Shown here: one piece after another, positions 26,426-34,484 of the stretch
Layout of the letters: the number at the start of each line of letters is the position of its first letter
Numbering within the stretch: the stretch's first letter is position 1
Assembly (NCBI GenBank): GCA_963545265.1
Contig: CAUUHY010000001.1
Coordinates: forward strand, 62,001-126,000
Source of the DNA: CAJPPJ01 sp963545265
Lineage (GTDB): Bacteria > Bacillota_I > Bacilli_A > RF39 > UBA660
Direction: 5' to 3'
Length of the DNA stretch: 64,000 nucleotides
Position numbers and translations under genes: made by a program
Notes under the pieces: generated by a model
Databases searched by the model: none
Seen by the model: only the letters and a program-made list of their open reading frames with translations
What the model was told of the DNA's origin: nothing

Positions 26426-27079
26426 TTATTTAACCTCTACTGTATATGAAGCGTCATATCCCTTAATTAATTGATCATAAAATTCTTTTAATACAACTAT
26501 AGCTTGATCTTTAGCTGCTTGAATTAACTTTTTATCTTTATCACTTTTTTCTTTGATTGTTTTTTTGCAAAGTTTTTTAGCTTCTGGAAGTATATCCATT
26601 GGTAAATTTTCACCATTTAATAATTTTGGAATACCAGTATAAATATTTTCTTTTATAGTAGCATCCGGTATTTTTATTATTACTTTTTTATTTTTATCAT
26701 CAACATCTATAGAAACCTGTTTAAAATCTATACTAGCAATAACACTTCCTTGACATGATGCTACATATTTAAAGTCATTTATATTATTTGAATTCAAATC
26801 GCATTTTTCTTCATCATTACATTTTTTTGCAATGACATTATACATAATATTTGCTGTTTCTAAATCGCTTTTTTCAACAAGTTTAGTTAGAGTAGATTTT
26901 ATGTGCGTTTTAATAGTTCTCTTGCCATTACCTAGTGAAAGTATAATTATTATAACTATTAATATAGTAACTGATATAAGAATAAATTTGCTCTTTTTTT
27001 CTTTTATATTAACTATAACTTTTTTATTATTATTTTCTTCTTCTAATCCTTTTTTATCATCATTTTTCTTGTCTGTCAT
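26426..27079 (-). CDS. DUF4230 protein with N-terminal membrane anchor
   Basis: 217 residues. A Lys/Asp-rich cytoplasmic start is followed by one TM (about residues 31-48) and a DUF4230-like domain: TANIMYNVIAKKC, ASCQGSVIASIDFKQVSI, KVIIKIPDATIKENIY and a helix with AKDQAIVVLKEFYDQL. Four Cys in the exported part (KKC, EKC, ASC, KLC) differ from the lipoprotein paralogue. It has SD GGAGGAATT and is the first gene of the pair. Upstream lie a LacI-type operator-like palindrome and a tiny MVR* frame. Confidence 0.75.
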   Translation of the reverse strand: MTDKKNDDKKGLEEENNNKKVIVNIKEKKSKFILISVTILIVIIIILSLGNGKRTIKTHIKSTLTKLVEKSDLETANIMYNVIAKKCNDEEKCDLNSNNINDFKYVASCQGSVIASIDFKQVSIDVDDKNKKVIIKIPDATIKENIYTGIPKLLNGENLPMDILPEAKKLCKKTIKEKSDKDKKLIQAAKDQAIVVLKEFYDQLIKGYDASYTVEVK

Positions 27080-27120
27080 AATTCCTCCTTTTTATGATTA
27101 CAATATTGTTTTAAAGGTAT

Positions 27121-27132
27121 TTATCTAACCAT
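27121..27132 (-). other. Four-codon upstream frame (M-V-R-stop) with a strong SD
   Basis: On the minus strand AGGAGGAT precedes ATG-GTT-AGA-TAA, about 40 bases upstream of the DUF4230 start. The SD is as good as that of the real gene. It may be a minimal leader peptide or a chance ribosome-binding site. Confidence 0.3.
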
Positions 27133-27180
27133 TTTTAATCCTCCTCATACAAGAACATGTTTTTTTCGCGACTAAAATAG

Positions 27181-27194
27181 TTTAAACGTTTACA
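27181..27194 (-). promoter_or_regulatory. cre/LacI-type operator-like sequence
   Basis: On the minus strand TGTAAACGTTTAAA matches 13 of 14 positions of the cre consensus TGWAANCGNTNWCA. It lies about 100 bases upstream of the DUF4230 pair, near the expected promoter. A CcpA or other LacI-family target is possible; no regulator gene is in this window. Confidence 0.35.
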
Positions 27195-27251
27195 TTTTTT
27201 TTATAATTTTTTAATTCTAATTTTAAAATATAGATTGATTTTTCTAAAAAT

Positions 27252-27284
27252 AAAAAGCTAATTTTTTTTGCTTTTTAGCTTTTT
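27252..27284 (-). terminator. Terminator of the coiled-coil gene
   Basis: On the minus strand AAAAAGCTAA and TTAGCTTTTT form the stem, overlapping the gene end; T-rich sequence follows. Confidence 0.65.
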
Positions 27285-27953
27285 GTTATTATTATCAAAA
27301 TTTTTAATTTCTTCTTGAAGAGTACTGATTTCTTTATCTAATTTTTCTCTTTTCTGTAAAAGGTTGTTTAACTTTTCTTTTAATAAATTTTTTTTATATT
27401 CATTTGTTTTTTCATAGGCTTCTATATATGCTTTAGCATAAGGATGAACTTTATCTATTTTATTACTATATTCAACGTTTCTTACCCATTTAATAAAATC
27501 TATTACTTTAGGATTATCAGTAATTTTTCCTTTCTTTATAACGATTACAAACTCTTTCATAATTTCATCAGATATATATTGATTACATCCAAATAACTCA
27601 GTAGGGGATATAGTAATATCTGGTAATTTATCTTTAGTTAATTTTTCTTCATCAATTAACGGTAAAGTTTGAGTAAACATTGAGGAGTTTTTAATCCAAT
27701 TTAAATCAATTTCTTTATTTAGTATATTAAGGTTTTCTAACTGGATATTTAAATATTTATATTCTAACATGTTTATAAATATTGCTAGTTGTATTTTATT
27801 ATCATATCTAAGTCTTAATTTTGAAATATCAAAGTTTAATAAGTCTTTTACTGTAATAATATTATTTCTTTTCAATGTAGGTAGGTAAGAAGATTTACTA
27901 ATATAAAATTCACTATCTTTTATTAGTAGGTTCTCTAAGTTGTCATTATTCAT
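27258..27953 (-). CDS. Coiled-coil protein with helix-hairpin-like start, unknown
   Basis: 231 residues, unrecognised. Residues 22-65 (YLPTLKRNNIITVKDLLNFD) resemble the helix-hairpin-helix region of RNA polymerase alpha C-terminal domains, a fold also found in unrelated proteins. The middle has TISPTELFGCNQYISDEI. The last 50 residues are a Lys-rich coiled coil. No signal or TM. SD AGGAG. Confidence 0.6.
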   Translation of the reverse strand: MNNDNLENLLIKDSEFYISKSSYLPTLKRNNIITVKDLLNFDISKLRLRYDNKIQLAIFINMLEYKYLNIQLENLNILNKEIDLNWIKNSSMFTQTLPLIDEEKLTKDKLPDITISPTELFGCNQYISDEIMKEFVIVIKKGKITDNPKVIDFIKWVRNVEYSNKIDKVHPYAKAYIEAYEKTNEYKKNLLKEKLNNLLQKREKLDKEISTLQEEIKNFDNNNKKLKSKKN

Positions 27954-28012
27954 AAAGTAACTCCTATGATTAAAGTCGGTAACTACAATTATAATATATT
28001 TTTATAAATAAA

Positions 28013-28040
28013 AAAACTTAATATTGATATTAAGTTTTAT
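28013..28040 (-). terminator. Terminator of the TM2 gene
   Basis: CTTAATAT and ATATTAAG form a perfect stem with A/T flanks on both sides; it can work in either direction. Confidence 0.7.
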
Positions 28041-28489
28041 TTTTTTAATGGTAAACCATTAATGTCTCTAAAATTATCAAATAGTATCATAAAGAAATCT
28101 ACTAAAGCTCCAATTCCAAATAAACCAAAAGTAAATAAGTATAAAATTCCTGTACCTGTTTTACCTACATAAAATCTATGTATTCCAAATTCTCCTAAGA
28201 AAAAACATAATATTAAAGTTGTCCATTTATCCTTTCTTTCTATTGGCCTTTTTTGTTTTATTCTTTGTCTATTTCTATTATAATTTGGGTTTTGTTGTTG
28301 ATAGTATCCATTATTATAATTATAATTCATATTTTGATTAGGATACATTTGAGGATTTTGATAATTAGTTTGAAAATTGTTTGGTTGTTGAACGGGTATT
28401 TGATAGTTACAGTACCTACATATATTTCCTTCCATCATATTTCCACAATTAGGACATCTAAAAGTACTTTGATTGTAATTTGGATTCAT
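28037..28489 (-). CDS. TM2 domain membrane protein with N-terminal zinc ribbon
   Basis: 150 residues. CPNCGNMMEGNICRYC is a four-Cys zinc ribbon. A Gln/Asn/Tyr-rich linker follows, then a basic stretch and the TM2 domain: LILCFFLGEFGIHRFYVGKT, GILYLFTFGLFGIGALVDFF, with the typical G-x-H-RFY turn between two membrane helices. The family's role is not known. It is monocistronic, with SD AAAGGA. Confidence 0.88.
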   Translation of the reverse strand: MNPNYNQSTFRCPNCGNMMEGNICRYCNYQIPVQQPNNFQTNYQNPQMYPNQNMNYNYNNGYYQQQNPNYNRNRQRIKQKRPIERKDKWTTLILCFFLGEFGIHRFYVGKTGTGILYLFTFGLFGIGALVDFFMILFDNFRDINGLPLKK

Positions 28490-28575
28490 AATCTTAATCT
28501 TCCTTTCTATTATCTTTTAATTTTATCACTTATAGATAATAGATTCTATTTTATTTTAAAATTTATTAAAAGAGG

Positions 28576-28603
28576 TTGACAAAAATTAAAAAAATGATAG
28601 TAT
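28576..28603 (+). promoter_or_regulatory. Promoter of small RNA candidate 1
   Basis: TTGACA at 28576-28581, a 16-base spacer and TAGTAT at 28598-28603, with TGA just before it (extended -10). It does not serve recG directly because a terminator lies between. Confidence 0.65.
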
Positions 28604-28608
28604 AAGAA

Positions 28609-28709
28609 CTGCCAATTAAGAAATTAATTGGTGCTAGTATCACACTAGCCAACCCCTTTTTATTCTTTTTTATGGAGCTGCCCTCAGGGGGGACAGCTCT
28701 CTTTTTTTA
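28609..28709 (+). ncRNA. Structured small RNA candidate upstream of recG
   Basis: About 100 nt between a promoter and a strong terminator, with no open frame. Hairpin 1 is CCAATTAA-GAAA-TTAATTGG (GNRA loop). Hairpin 2 is GCTAGT-ATCAC-ACTAGC. A single-stranded CAACCCCTTTTTATTC stretch follows, then the terminator GAGCTG...CAGCTC with inner CCC/GGG pairs and seven T. CCCCT could instead pair with AGGGG inside the terminator arm. I do not recognise an Rfam family. Confidence 0.6.
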
Positions 28710-28721
28710 TTATAATAAATA

Positions 28722-28730
28722 TGATATAAT
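28722..28730 (+). promoter_or_regulatory. Extended -10 promoter for recG
   Basis: TGATATAAT, about 21 bases before the recG ATG and just after the small RNA terminator. The -35 region is a T-run. Confidence 0.6.
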
Positions 28731-28751
28731 ATAGCGGATTTGAGGTTATGA

Positions 28752-30749
28752 ATGCTAGAAAAAATAAAAGGGATAGGACCTAAGTCTAAAGAATTATTAA
28801 ATAGATTAAATATATATACAATTGATGATTTATTAACATATTATCCATTTAGATACGATACGTTAAAAAGAACTGATTTATTTAATCCTAGAGAAGATTT
28901 AAATAATAAAAAAATAGTGTTAGATGGAAAAGTAGATTCTTTAGTTTTAACTAATCATTTTAGAAAAGTAAATAAATTAAGTTTTAGAATAACAACTATA
29001 TATGGGAAAATGGGTGTTGTTATTTTTAATAGAGCATTTTTATTAAATAGTTTAAAAATAGGTACTAATATAGTAGTAATAGGTAAATACGATAAACAAA
29101 ATAATATTTTAGTAGCAAGTGATATATTATTTAAAACTTTAGGTAAAAAAGAAGAAATAATACCTGTTTATCATTTAACTAGTGGACTTACTTCAAATAC
29201 TTTAAGAAAGTTTATAAATGAAGGATTAGCTACATATAAGGATCAAGTAATAGATAATATACCAGAGTATTTAATAGATAAGTATAATTTTTCTTCTAAA
29301 AAGTTTGCTATTACTATAGCTCATAATCCATCTGATAAAGAAAGATTAGAAGAAGTATTAAATAGATTAAGATATGAAGAGTTATTTGAATTTATGTTCA
29401 AAATTAATTATTTGAAATATAAAAGAAAAAAAGAAAACGTTGGTATTAAAAGAGATGTTGATATTAAAAAATTAGATAGTGCTATTAAAACTTTAGATTT
29501 TGAACTTACAGAAGATCAGTTAAAAACAACTTACGATATAGTTGAAGATTTATCTAGTGAAAAACAAATGAATAGAATTATTCAAGGAGATGTTGGTAGT
29601 GGTAAGACTATAGTTAGTTTTTTAGCAATTTACTATAATTTTTTATCAGGTTATCAATCTGCATTAATGGCACCTACTGAAATACTTGCAATACAGCATT
29701 ATAACAATTTAAAAGAGCTTAAATTTGCTAAAAACTTAAGAATTGAATTATTAGTAGGTAAACTTAAAAAGAAAGAAAAAGAAGATATTTATAAAGCTAT
29801 AGAAAATAAAGAAGTAGATGTAGTTATAGGAACACATGCTATTATTCAAGAAGGATTAAAATATCATAATTTAGGTTTAGTTATAACGGATGAACAACAT
29901 AGATTTGGAGTTAATCAAAGAGCAAACCTTAGAAATAAAGGTAACTATCCCGATGTTTTATATATGAGCGCAACTCCAATTCCTAGAACTTATGCTTTAA
30001 CAATATATGGTGATATGGATATATCTTCTATTAAGAAGATGCCTAAAGGTAGAAAACCTGTAGAAACTATTATTAAGAGTGAGGCTGAGATCAAAGATGT
30101 ACTAGAGATGATGTATAAAGAATTAGTTAATAATCATCAAATATATGTTATATCTCCTTTAATAGAAGAAAGTGATAATAGTGATTTAAACGATGTAGAA
30201 AAAATCGAATCTAATATGAAAAAAGCTTTTGGTTCTAAGTTTAATGTAGGCGTAATGCACGGTAAGATGAAAAGTGCTGAAAAAGAACTTATTATGCAAG
30301 AGTTTAAACAAAAGAAAATAGATATATTAGTATCTACTACTGTTATAGAAGTAGGGGTAGATGTAGAAAATGCTACTATGATAGTTATATTTGATGCAGA
30401 TAGATTTGGTTTATCTACACTTCATCAGTTAAGAGGAAGAGTAGGAAGAAGTTCTTTAGAATCTAAATGTATTTTAATAAGTAATACTGATAAAGAAAGA
30501 CTTAATATTATGACTAAAACAACTGATGGATTTAAAATAAGTGAAGAAGATTTTAAATTAAGAGGTTCTGGAGATTTATTTGGTACTAAACAAAGTGGGG
30601 ATATGAGTTTTAGATTAGCTAATTTAAAAAGAGATTATAATTTATTAATAGATGCTAAAAAAGATACTGAAGAATTTTTAAAAGATAAGAGTACTGAAGA
30701 TATAGAATTAAAGTTAAGACTAATAAAAATGGTTAACGATAATTCTTAA
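28752..30749 (+). CDS. recG: ATP-dependent DNA helicase RecG
   Basis: 665 residues, full length. It remodels stalled replication forks and Holliday junctions. The N-terminal wedge/OB domain starts LEKIKGIGPKSKELLNRL. Helicase motifs follow: QGDVGSGKT (Walker A, near residue 278), APTEILA, DEQHRFG, MSATPIPRT, then VIEVGVDVENATMIVIFDA and LHQLRGRVGRS in the second RecA-like domain, and DLFGTKQSG near the end. I chose the ATG at 28752 over the ATG at 28748 because only the former is in frame. SD GAGGTT. Confidence 0.97.
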   Translation: MLEKIKGIGPKSKELLNRLNIYTIDDLLTYYPFRYDTLKRTDLFNPREDLNNKKIVLDGKVDSLVLTNHFRKVNKLSFRITTIYGKMGVVIFNRAFLLNSLKIGTNIVVIGKYDKQNNILVASDILFKTLGKKEEIIPVYHLTSGLTSNTLRKFINEGLATYKDQVIDNIPEYLIDKYNFSSKKFAITIAHNPSDKERLEEVLNRLRYEELFEFMFKINYLKYKRKKENVGIKRDVDIKKLDSAIKTLDFELTEDQLKTTYDIVEDLSSEKQMNRIIQGDVGSGKTIVSFLAIYYNFLSGYQSALMAPTEILAIQHYNNLKELKFAKNLRIELLVGKLKKKEKEDIYKAIENKEVDVVIGTHAIIQEGLKYHNLGLVITDEQHRFGVNQRANLRNKGNYPDVLYMSATPIPRTYALTIYGDMDISSIKKMPKGRKPVETIIKSEAEIKDVLEMMYKELVNNHQIYVISPLIEESDNSDLNDVEKIESNMKKAFGSKFNVGVMHGKMKSAEKELIMQEFKQKKIDILVSTTVIEVGVDVENATMIVIFDADRFGLSTLHQLRGRVGRSSLESKCILISNTDKERLNIMTKTTDGFKISEEDFKLRGSGDLFGTKQSGDMSFRLANLKRDYNLLIDAKKDTEEFLKDKSTEDIELKLRLIKMVNDNS

Positions 30750-30754
30750 AAGTG

Positions 30755-30783
30755 TTGCATTGATATTTAAAATATATTATTAT
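30755..30783 (+). promoter_or_regulatory. Promoter of small RNA candidate 2
   Basis: TTGCAT at 30755-30760, a 17-base spacer and TATTAT at 30778-30783, placing the start at about 30790, exactly where the first hairpin begins. Confidence 0.5.
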
Positions 30784-30787
30784 TAAT

Positions 30788-30878
30788 GTGCATAGTAAAT
30801 ACTATGCTGAGTTTATCATGAAATTATTGATGACTCAAACCCCCTGAAGAGAGCATAGAGATATGCTCTCATTTTTTT
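30788..30878 (+). ncRNA. Structured small RNA candidate downstream of recG
   Basis: About 90 nt. Hairpin 1 is GCATAGTA-AA-TACTATGC (30790-30807). Hairpin 2 is GAGTTTATCA...TGATGACTC (30809-30836). A single-stranded AAACCCCCTGAAG follows, then a very strong terminator GAGAGCATA-GAGA-TATGCTCTC and seven T. The layout copies candidate 1: promoter, two hairpins, C-run, terminator. It could also be just the recG terminator region, but its own promoter match argues for an RNA gene. The 3' part is repeated at 36.13 kb. Confidence 0.5.
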
Positions 30879-30903
30879 GACCATTTTGTAAGGGATTGTA
30901 AGG
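30836..30903 (+). repeat. Direct repeat, left copy, at the small RNA 3' end
   Basis: About 65 bases including TCAAA, CCCTGAAGAGAGCATAG, the ATATGCTCTCATTTTTT arm and ATAAGGGATT-like sequence, matching 36131-36196 with about 85 percent identity by eye. Weaker similarity continues (GACAAAATTTGATATAATAA here; ATACAAAAAATTTGATTTAA on the right). It may be an attachment-site or duplication boundary. Confidence 0.55.
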
Positions 30904-31008
30904 ATTTGCCAGAACTCCTTGAAGAGTCCGGAACAAGTCGGGAACGAATTTTATAAAAATAGCCCTCTAAATTCAATGGATATTACTGATTTTTTAGACA
31001 AAATTTGA
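30876..31008 (+). pseudogene. Possible coding remnant with one frameshift
   Basis: One frame reads DHFVRDCKDLPELLEESGT then SRE; a shift by one base near 30946 continues EFYKNSPLNSMDITDFLDKI and stops at 31008. The amino-acid mix looks protein-like but I cannot name a family, and there is no start. It may equally be non-coding flank of the island. Confidence 0.25.
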
Positions 31009-31060
31009 TATAATAATATCATAGCAATTCTATATTAAATTATAGAATTTTTTCTTTTTT
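31006..31060 (+). promoter_or_regulatory. Extended -10 promoter followed at once by a terminator hairpin
   Basis: TGATATAAT (31006-31014) is followed 11 bases later by AATTCTATA-TTAAAT-TATAGAATT and a T-rich tract (31026-31060), then SD GGAGG of the decayed gene. The promoter and terminator order suggests an attenuator leader or a very short RNA. Confidence 0.45.
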
Positions 31061-31075
31061 AATGGAGGTAAAATA

Positions 31076-31494
31076 TTAATGAAATAGTACCAGAGTTTAA
31101 TAATTCTTTAGTTATTGATTCTGCAGACATTGTAGGAGATTATTTAGAATTAGGAATTGATAGTATTTTAGAAAATGATAACTTAAAAGAAATTCCGATT
31201 GTTAAAATATTTTTAAGCGTAGGAAAAATTACAAAGAATATAAGAGAGAGGAATCTAATAAAAAATCTTATTATATTTCTAAATGAACTAAACAGTGGAA
31301 ATGTAGATAAAGAAAAACTTCAAAATCATAAACAACAATTGAATCAAAATCCTAAAAAAGCAGAAAAAGAATTAGGAAGAATTTTGATAATTTTAGAATA
31401 AACAATCGAAAATATAAAGTCTTCAATATTAGGTAAACTATATAAATCGTACATAATTCAAGAAATAGAATGGGATTTATTTATTGAATTTTAA
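31076..31494 (+). pseudogene. Decayed helical protein gene (no start, in-frame stop)
   Basis: One frame gives about 105 codons (NEIVPEFNNSLVIDSADIVG..., KIFLSVGKITKNIRERNLIKN) up to TAA at 31399-31401. It continues in the same frame as TIENIKSSILGKLYKSYIIQ to 31494. No ATG, GTG or TTG is available at the SD GGAGGTAAAAT; only ATT fits. The sequence resembles small helical proteins from defence islands whose core reads I-KRL..F...L......E; I cannot name it. It was probably cut off at its 3' end by the glycosylase remnant. Confidence 0.55.
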
Positions 31495-31948
31495 TGAAGT
31501 AGAAGCTAAGGGTTTTTATAAGGCAATTCAAAGAATAAAAAATCAGTATGATGGTGATGCATCTAATATTTGGAATGGTTGCACAAGTAGTGCAACAGTT
31601 GTATATAGATTTTTAGAATTTGAAGGAATGGGAATCAAAATAGCTACAATGAATGCTAATATTTTAGTAAGACAATTTAAAATAGAATTTAGTGATTATT
31701 ATTCAATAGATATTTCTTCTGATATTCATGTTAGAAGAATTTTAAAAAGGTTATGATATCTTAATGAAAATCTTACTATAGATAAAGTGATATATAAGGC
31801 GAGAAAAATTAATCCTGAATTTCCAGGCTTAATAGATCATTCATGTTGGGAAATTGGAAGAACTTATTGTCATGAAACTAATCCGAAGTGTAATGAATGT
31901 CCACTCAATTGTGAATGTGATAGTTACAAAAAGCATAAAACTACATAG
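31484..31948 (+). pseudogene. HhH-GPD DNA glycosylase/endonuclease III-like, N-truncated with in-frame UGA
   Basis: The open part includes FYKAIQRIKNQYDGDASNIW and IHVRRILKRL. A TGA at 31754-31756 interrupts the frame, which then continues YLNENLTIDKVIYKARKINP to the TAG at 31946. The second part has CHETNPKCNECPLNCEC, which fits the C-x6-C-x2-C-x5-C iron-sulphur loop of endonuclease III enzymes. The N-terminal half of the HhH-GPD domain is missing. UGA is a stop in this genome, so the gene is dead. Confidence 0.7.
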
Positions 31949-31965
31949 TAATTTAATTTAAAAAA

Positions 31966-32027
31966 TGGTATAATTAATTATAGAATAGAGCAAAAATTCA
32001 TTTTTAAGATGGATTATGCTCTTTTTT
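31966..32027 (+). promoter_or_regulatory. Extended -10 promoter plus attenuator-like terminator before the membrane module
   Basis: TGGTATAAT (31966-31974) predicts a start near 31981. GAGCA (31988-31992) then pairs with TGCTC (32017-32021), with inner ATTCAT/ATGGAT pairing, and six T follow. The SD and ATG of the 813-residue protein come directly after (32033-32045). Transcripts would meet a terminator after about 45 nt. Confidence 0.5.
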
Positions 32028-32042
32028 GATTGGAGGAATAAA

Positions 32043-34484
32043 ATGAAGGCAAAAAATATATATAATAACTATAAAGCAGAAAAACATTTTAAATGGTTAT
32101 CACTAAAAGAAAAAGTAATGGTAATGATTGAAAGAGTTATATTGAAATTAAAAAACACATATAAATTTTTAAAAATTGAAAAAATAATATCTAACATTTA
32201 CTTTAAAAAAACATTTTTTGTTGTATGTGGATTAATTTTATGTAATATCGTTGGTGAAAAATTATATTATGTTCTATGTCGATATAGTGTATTTGATAAT
32301 ATAAGAACAATTATAACTTTTAATCAAAATAATTATTTTCAATTTTTAATAGCCAGTTTAGGAATAGGTGGTTTTTTAACAGCATTATTTTTTTCAAATT
32401 TATCAGGAATTCAATCTTCTAAATATTCTAATTTAGATTCAGAATTGTCATCTGCTATATTAAATGAATATATGAATAAAACATATTTTGATTCTATTGT
32501 TAATTATTTAATTATTATTGTAATACAAATACTAATGTATGTATTAGAATTTATTCCAGGAATATTCTTATCAATTTTAACATTTATTCTAACAATTAGA
32601 ATTGTAATAATATTTATTGCGCTGTCTAAAAGATTATTTCAATTTACCAATATTAACTTTATAACATATGATGTTTTTCAAGAAATTGCATATTATTTTG
32701 ATAAATTAAAACTTGCAGCCAAACACTCAAAAAGTGATAGTATAATGAAATCATATTATAATATAATTACTAACAAAGTGTCTTTATTAAAAACATTATT
32801 TCAGTCTTTTATTGAACAAAATGATTCGAAAGGAGTAGTAGATTTTAATAAACATATTTTAGTTATATTATCAAAATATACAAAAGATAAAAATTTAATT
32901 CCTTATAATTCTCAATGGTATGAAGATAAGCTAAAAGATAAAAATTGGTTTACGTCGGATTTTTTTGAAATTAATTTAGGTTTAAACACAGGAACGTCTT
33001 TAAATCAATCGTTTGAAAAAGATATTAATTTTTTTGAAAATAACTTAATGACTTTATTTTTAGAATCACTTAAATATTGTATAAAAAACAATAAAAAAGA
33101 GGAGGCATATTCGTTATTAAATTTTTACCATTCTTTATATAATGATTTAGTATTAAATGGGGATTATTCATATTGGTATGATCAAAATAAAAAAATTATG
33201 CAAGCATTTTTAGATAACATAGAGTGTTTTAATGATGATGGAGATTATTCAATTGGTTTATTTGATTTGTTAGGTTTAATATTTGTAGATTATATATTAG
33301 GTAATGCTAAATATATTGAAAGTACTTCTAAAACTGTAGAGAAATATACTAAAGATTATCAAATGTATAAAAAAAATATAGAAAGCAATAATATCGTTTT
33401 TAATTGTAAAAGAAGCAATGATTTATTAGAAAGATTAGAATTAGAGCATAATATAGAAGGTAAAATTATTACTACAAATAAATATATACAAGAGTATGCT
33501 AACTGGGAATTTAATAAATATATTTATAACTATTTAAAAATAATCACTGAAATAATTCCTAAATTACAACAATTTTCAAACTCATTCAAAGATAATAATA
33601 AAATAGGAACTTGTCTGGTATTGTCTAGAATAATAGAAATAAGAAATAAAATTATAGATAATATTCAAGAATTAGAACCTTTAATTAATACAATTGAAAA
33701 TACTAATGTAAATTTTAAAATTGATAAAATTGATATTGAACAATTTTTAATAGAAATAAACAAATCATATATAGATTCTATGGCATTTTATTCTGATGTT
33801 GTATGTAGCTTGGTTTCAGAAGAAGATAATTATAAAAAATGTAAAGTTGATTTTTTAGGTGAAGTATATTACAACATATCGCAAGAAGTTTTTAATTCAA
33901 TTATTGCTGAAAATTTTGAAAACTTTCAGGAGCTTTATAAAAAATTTGTTATAACTTGTTTTGTTAGTGATAAAATGATTTCCAAAATAGTAAATTCTGA
34001 ATCTAATGTTCGATATAAAGCTGCAAAATATACAATGGCAATGATTAATTATATGAGAATAAGTGGTTATGCTATTTATTATGCACATTTAGTGAAGGAT
34101 TTTAAATGGAAAAATTTGGTTAAAGAAACTTTTGATTCACTCTTAAAAACAATAATAGATAAAAAAATGTTTTTAGAAAGGATCTCGAATATTGTTGATT
34201 GTAAAAGTAGAGTATTTTTTCCAGAAATCGACAAAATTGATTTTGAAAGACTATTTTCTAAATTTGTGGAAAACAGTAATTATATAAAATACAAATATAT
34301 CGAACCGTTTTTAAATAAGGTAGTGGATAGTGATGATGAGCTGATAGCAAATTTCTCTTTTTATGAAAATAGTTATCATTATGATTTTTATGAAATTTTT
34401 GTAGAATACTGCATAAATCCTAAATTAGATAAATCAAAAAAAATTAATATAAGATTTATAAAAGAGCAAAGGGGGAGAAAATAA
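32043..34484 (+). CDS. Four-TM membrane protein with large helical cytoplasmic domain
   Basis: 813 residues from the ATG at 32043, chosen because GGAGGAATAAA sits just before it; upstream in-frame TTG codons lie in the attenuator. Membrane segments are near residues 57-77, 102-122, 155-172 and 176-198. The FLIASLGIGGFLTALFFSNLSG segment and the following SSKYSNLDSELS loop recall the topology of DUF2254-type membrane proteins, but the match is weak. The remaining 600 residues are charged, helical and soluble. The family is unknown. It is in a two-gene operon with a 245-residue partner inside a defence-type island. Confidence 0.7.
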   Translation: MKAKNIYNNYKAEKHFKWLSLKEKVMVMIERVILKLKNTYKFLKIEKIISNIYFKKTFFVVCGLILCNIVGEKLYYVLCRYSVFDNIRTIITFNQNNYFQFLIASLGIGGFLTALFFSNLSGIQSSKYSNLDSELSSAILNEYMNKTYFDSIVNYLIIIVIQILMYVLEFIPGIFLSILTFILTIRIVIIFIALSKRLFQFTNINFITYDVFQEIAYYFDKLKLAAKHSKSDSIMKSYYNIITNKVSLLKTLFQSFIEQNDSKGVVDFNKHILVILSKYTKDKNLIPYNSQWYEDKLKDKNWFTSDFFEINLGLNTGTSLNQSFEKDINFFENNLMTLFLESLKYCIKNNKKEEAYSLLNFYHSLYNDLVLNGDYSYWYDQNKKIMQAFLDNIECFNDDGDYSIGLFDLLGLIFVDYILGNAKYIESTSKTVEKYTKDYQMYKKNIESNNIVFNCKRSNDLLERLELEHNIEGKIITTNKYIQEYANWEFNKYIYNYLKIITEIIPKLQQFSNSFKDNNKIGTCLVLSRIIEIRNKIIDNIQELEPLINTIENTNVNFKIDKIDIEQFLIEINKSYIDSMAFYSDVVCSLVSEEDNYKKCKVDFLGEVYYNISQEVFNSIIAENFENFQELYKKFVITCFVSDKMISKIVNSESNVRYKAAKYTMAMINYMRISGYAIYYAHLVKDFKWKNLVKETFDSLLKTIIDKKMFLERISNIVDCKSRVFFPEIDKIDFERLFSKFVENSNYIKYKYIEPFLNKVVDSDDELIANFSFYENSYHYDFYEIFVEYCINPKLDKSKKINIRFIKEQRGRK

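Noticed and set aside
28609..28709. Signal recognition particle RNA or 6S RNA
   Set aside because: The conserved SRP loop (GGAA with GGGUCAGG-type flanks) is missing, and the length and single-bulge shape of 6S RNA do not fit.
31754..31756. In-frame TGA in the glycosylase gene read as tryptophan (genetic code 4)
   Set aside because: rimM, the SWIM gene, the acetyltransferase and other intact genes end at TGA with overlapping or adjacent starts, so UGA is a stop in this genome.
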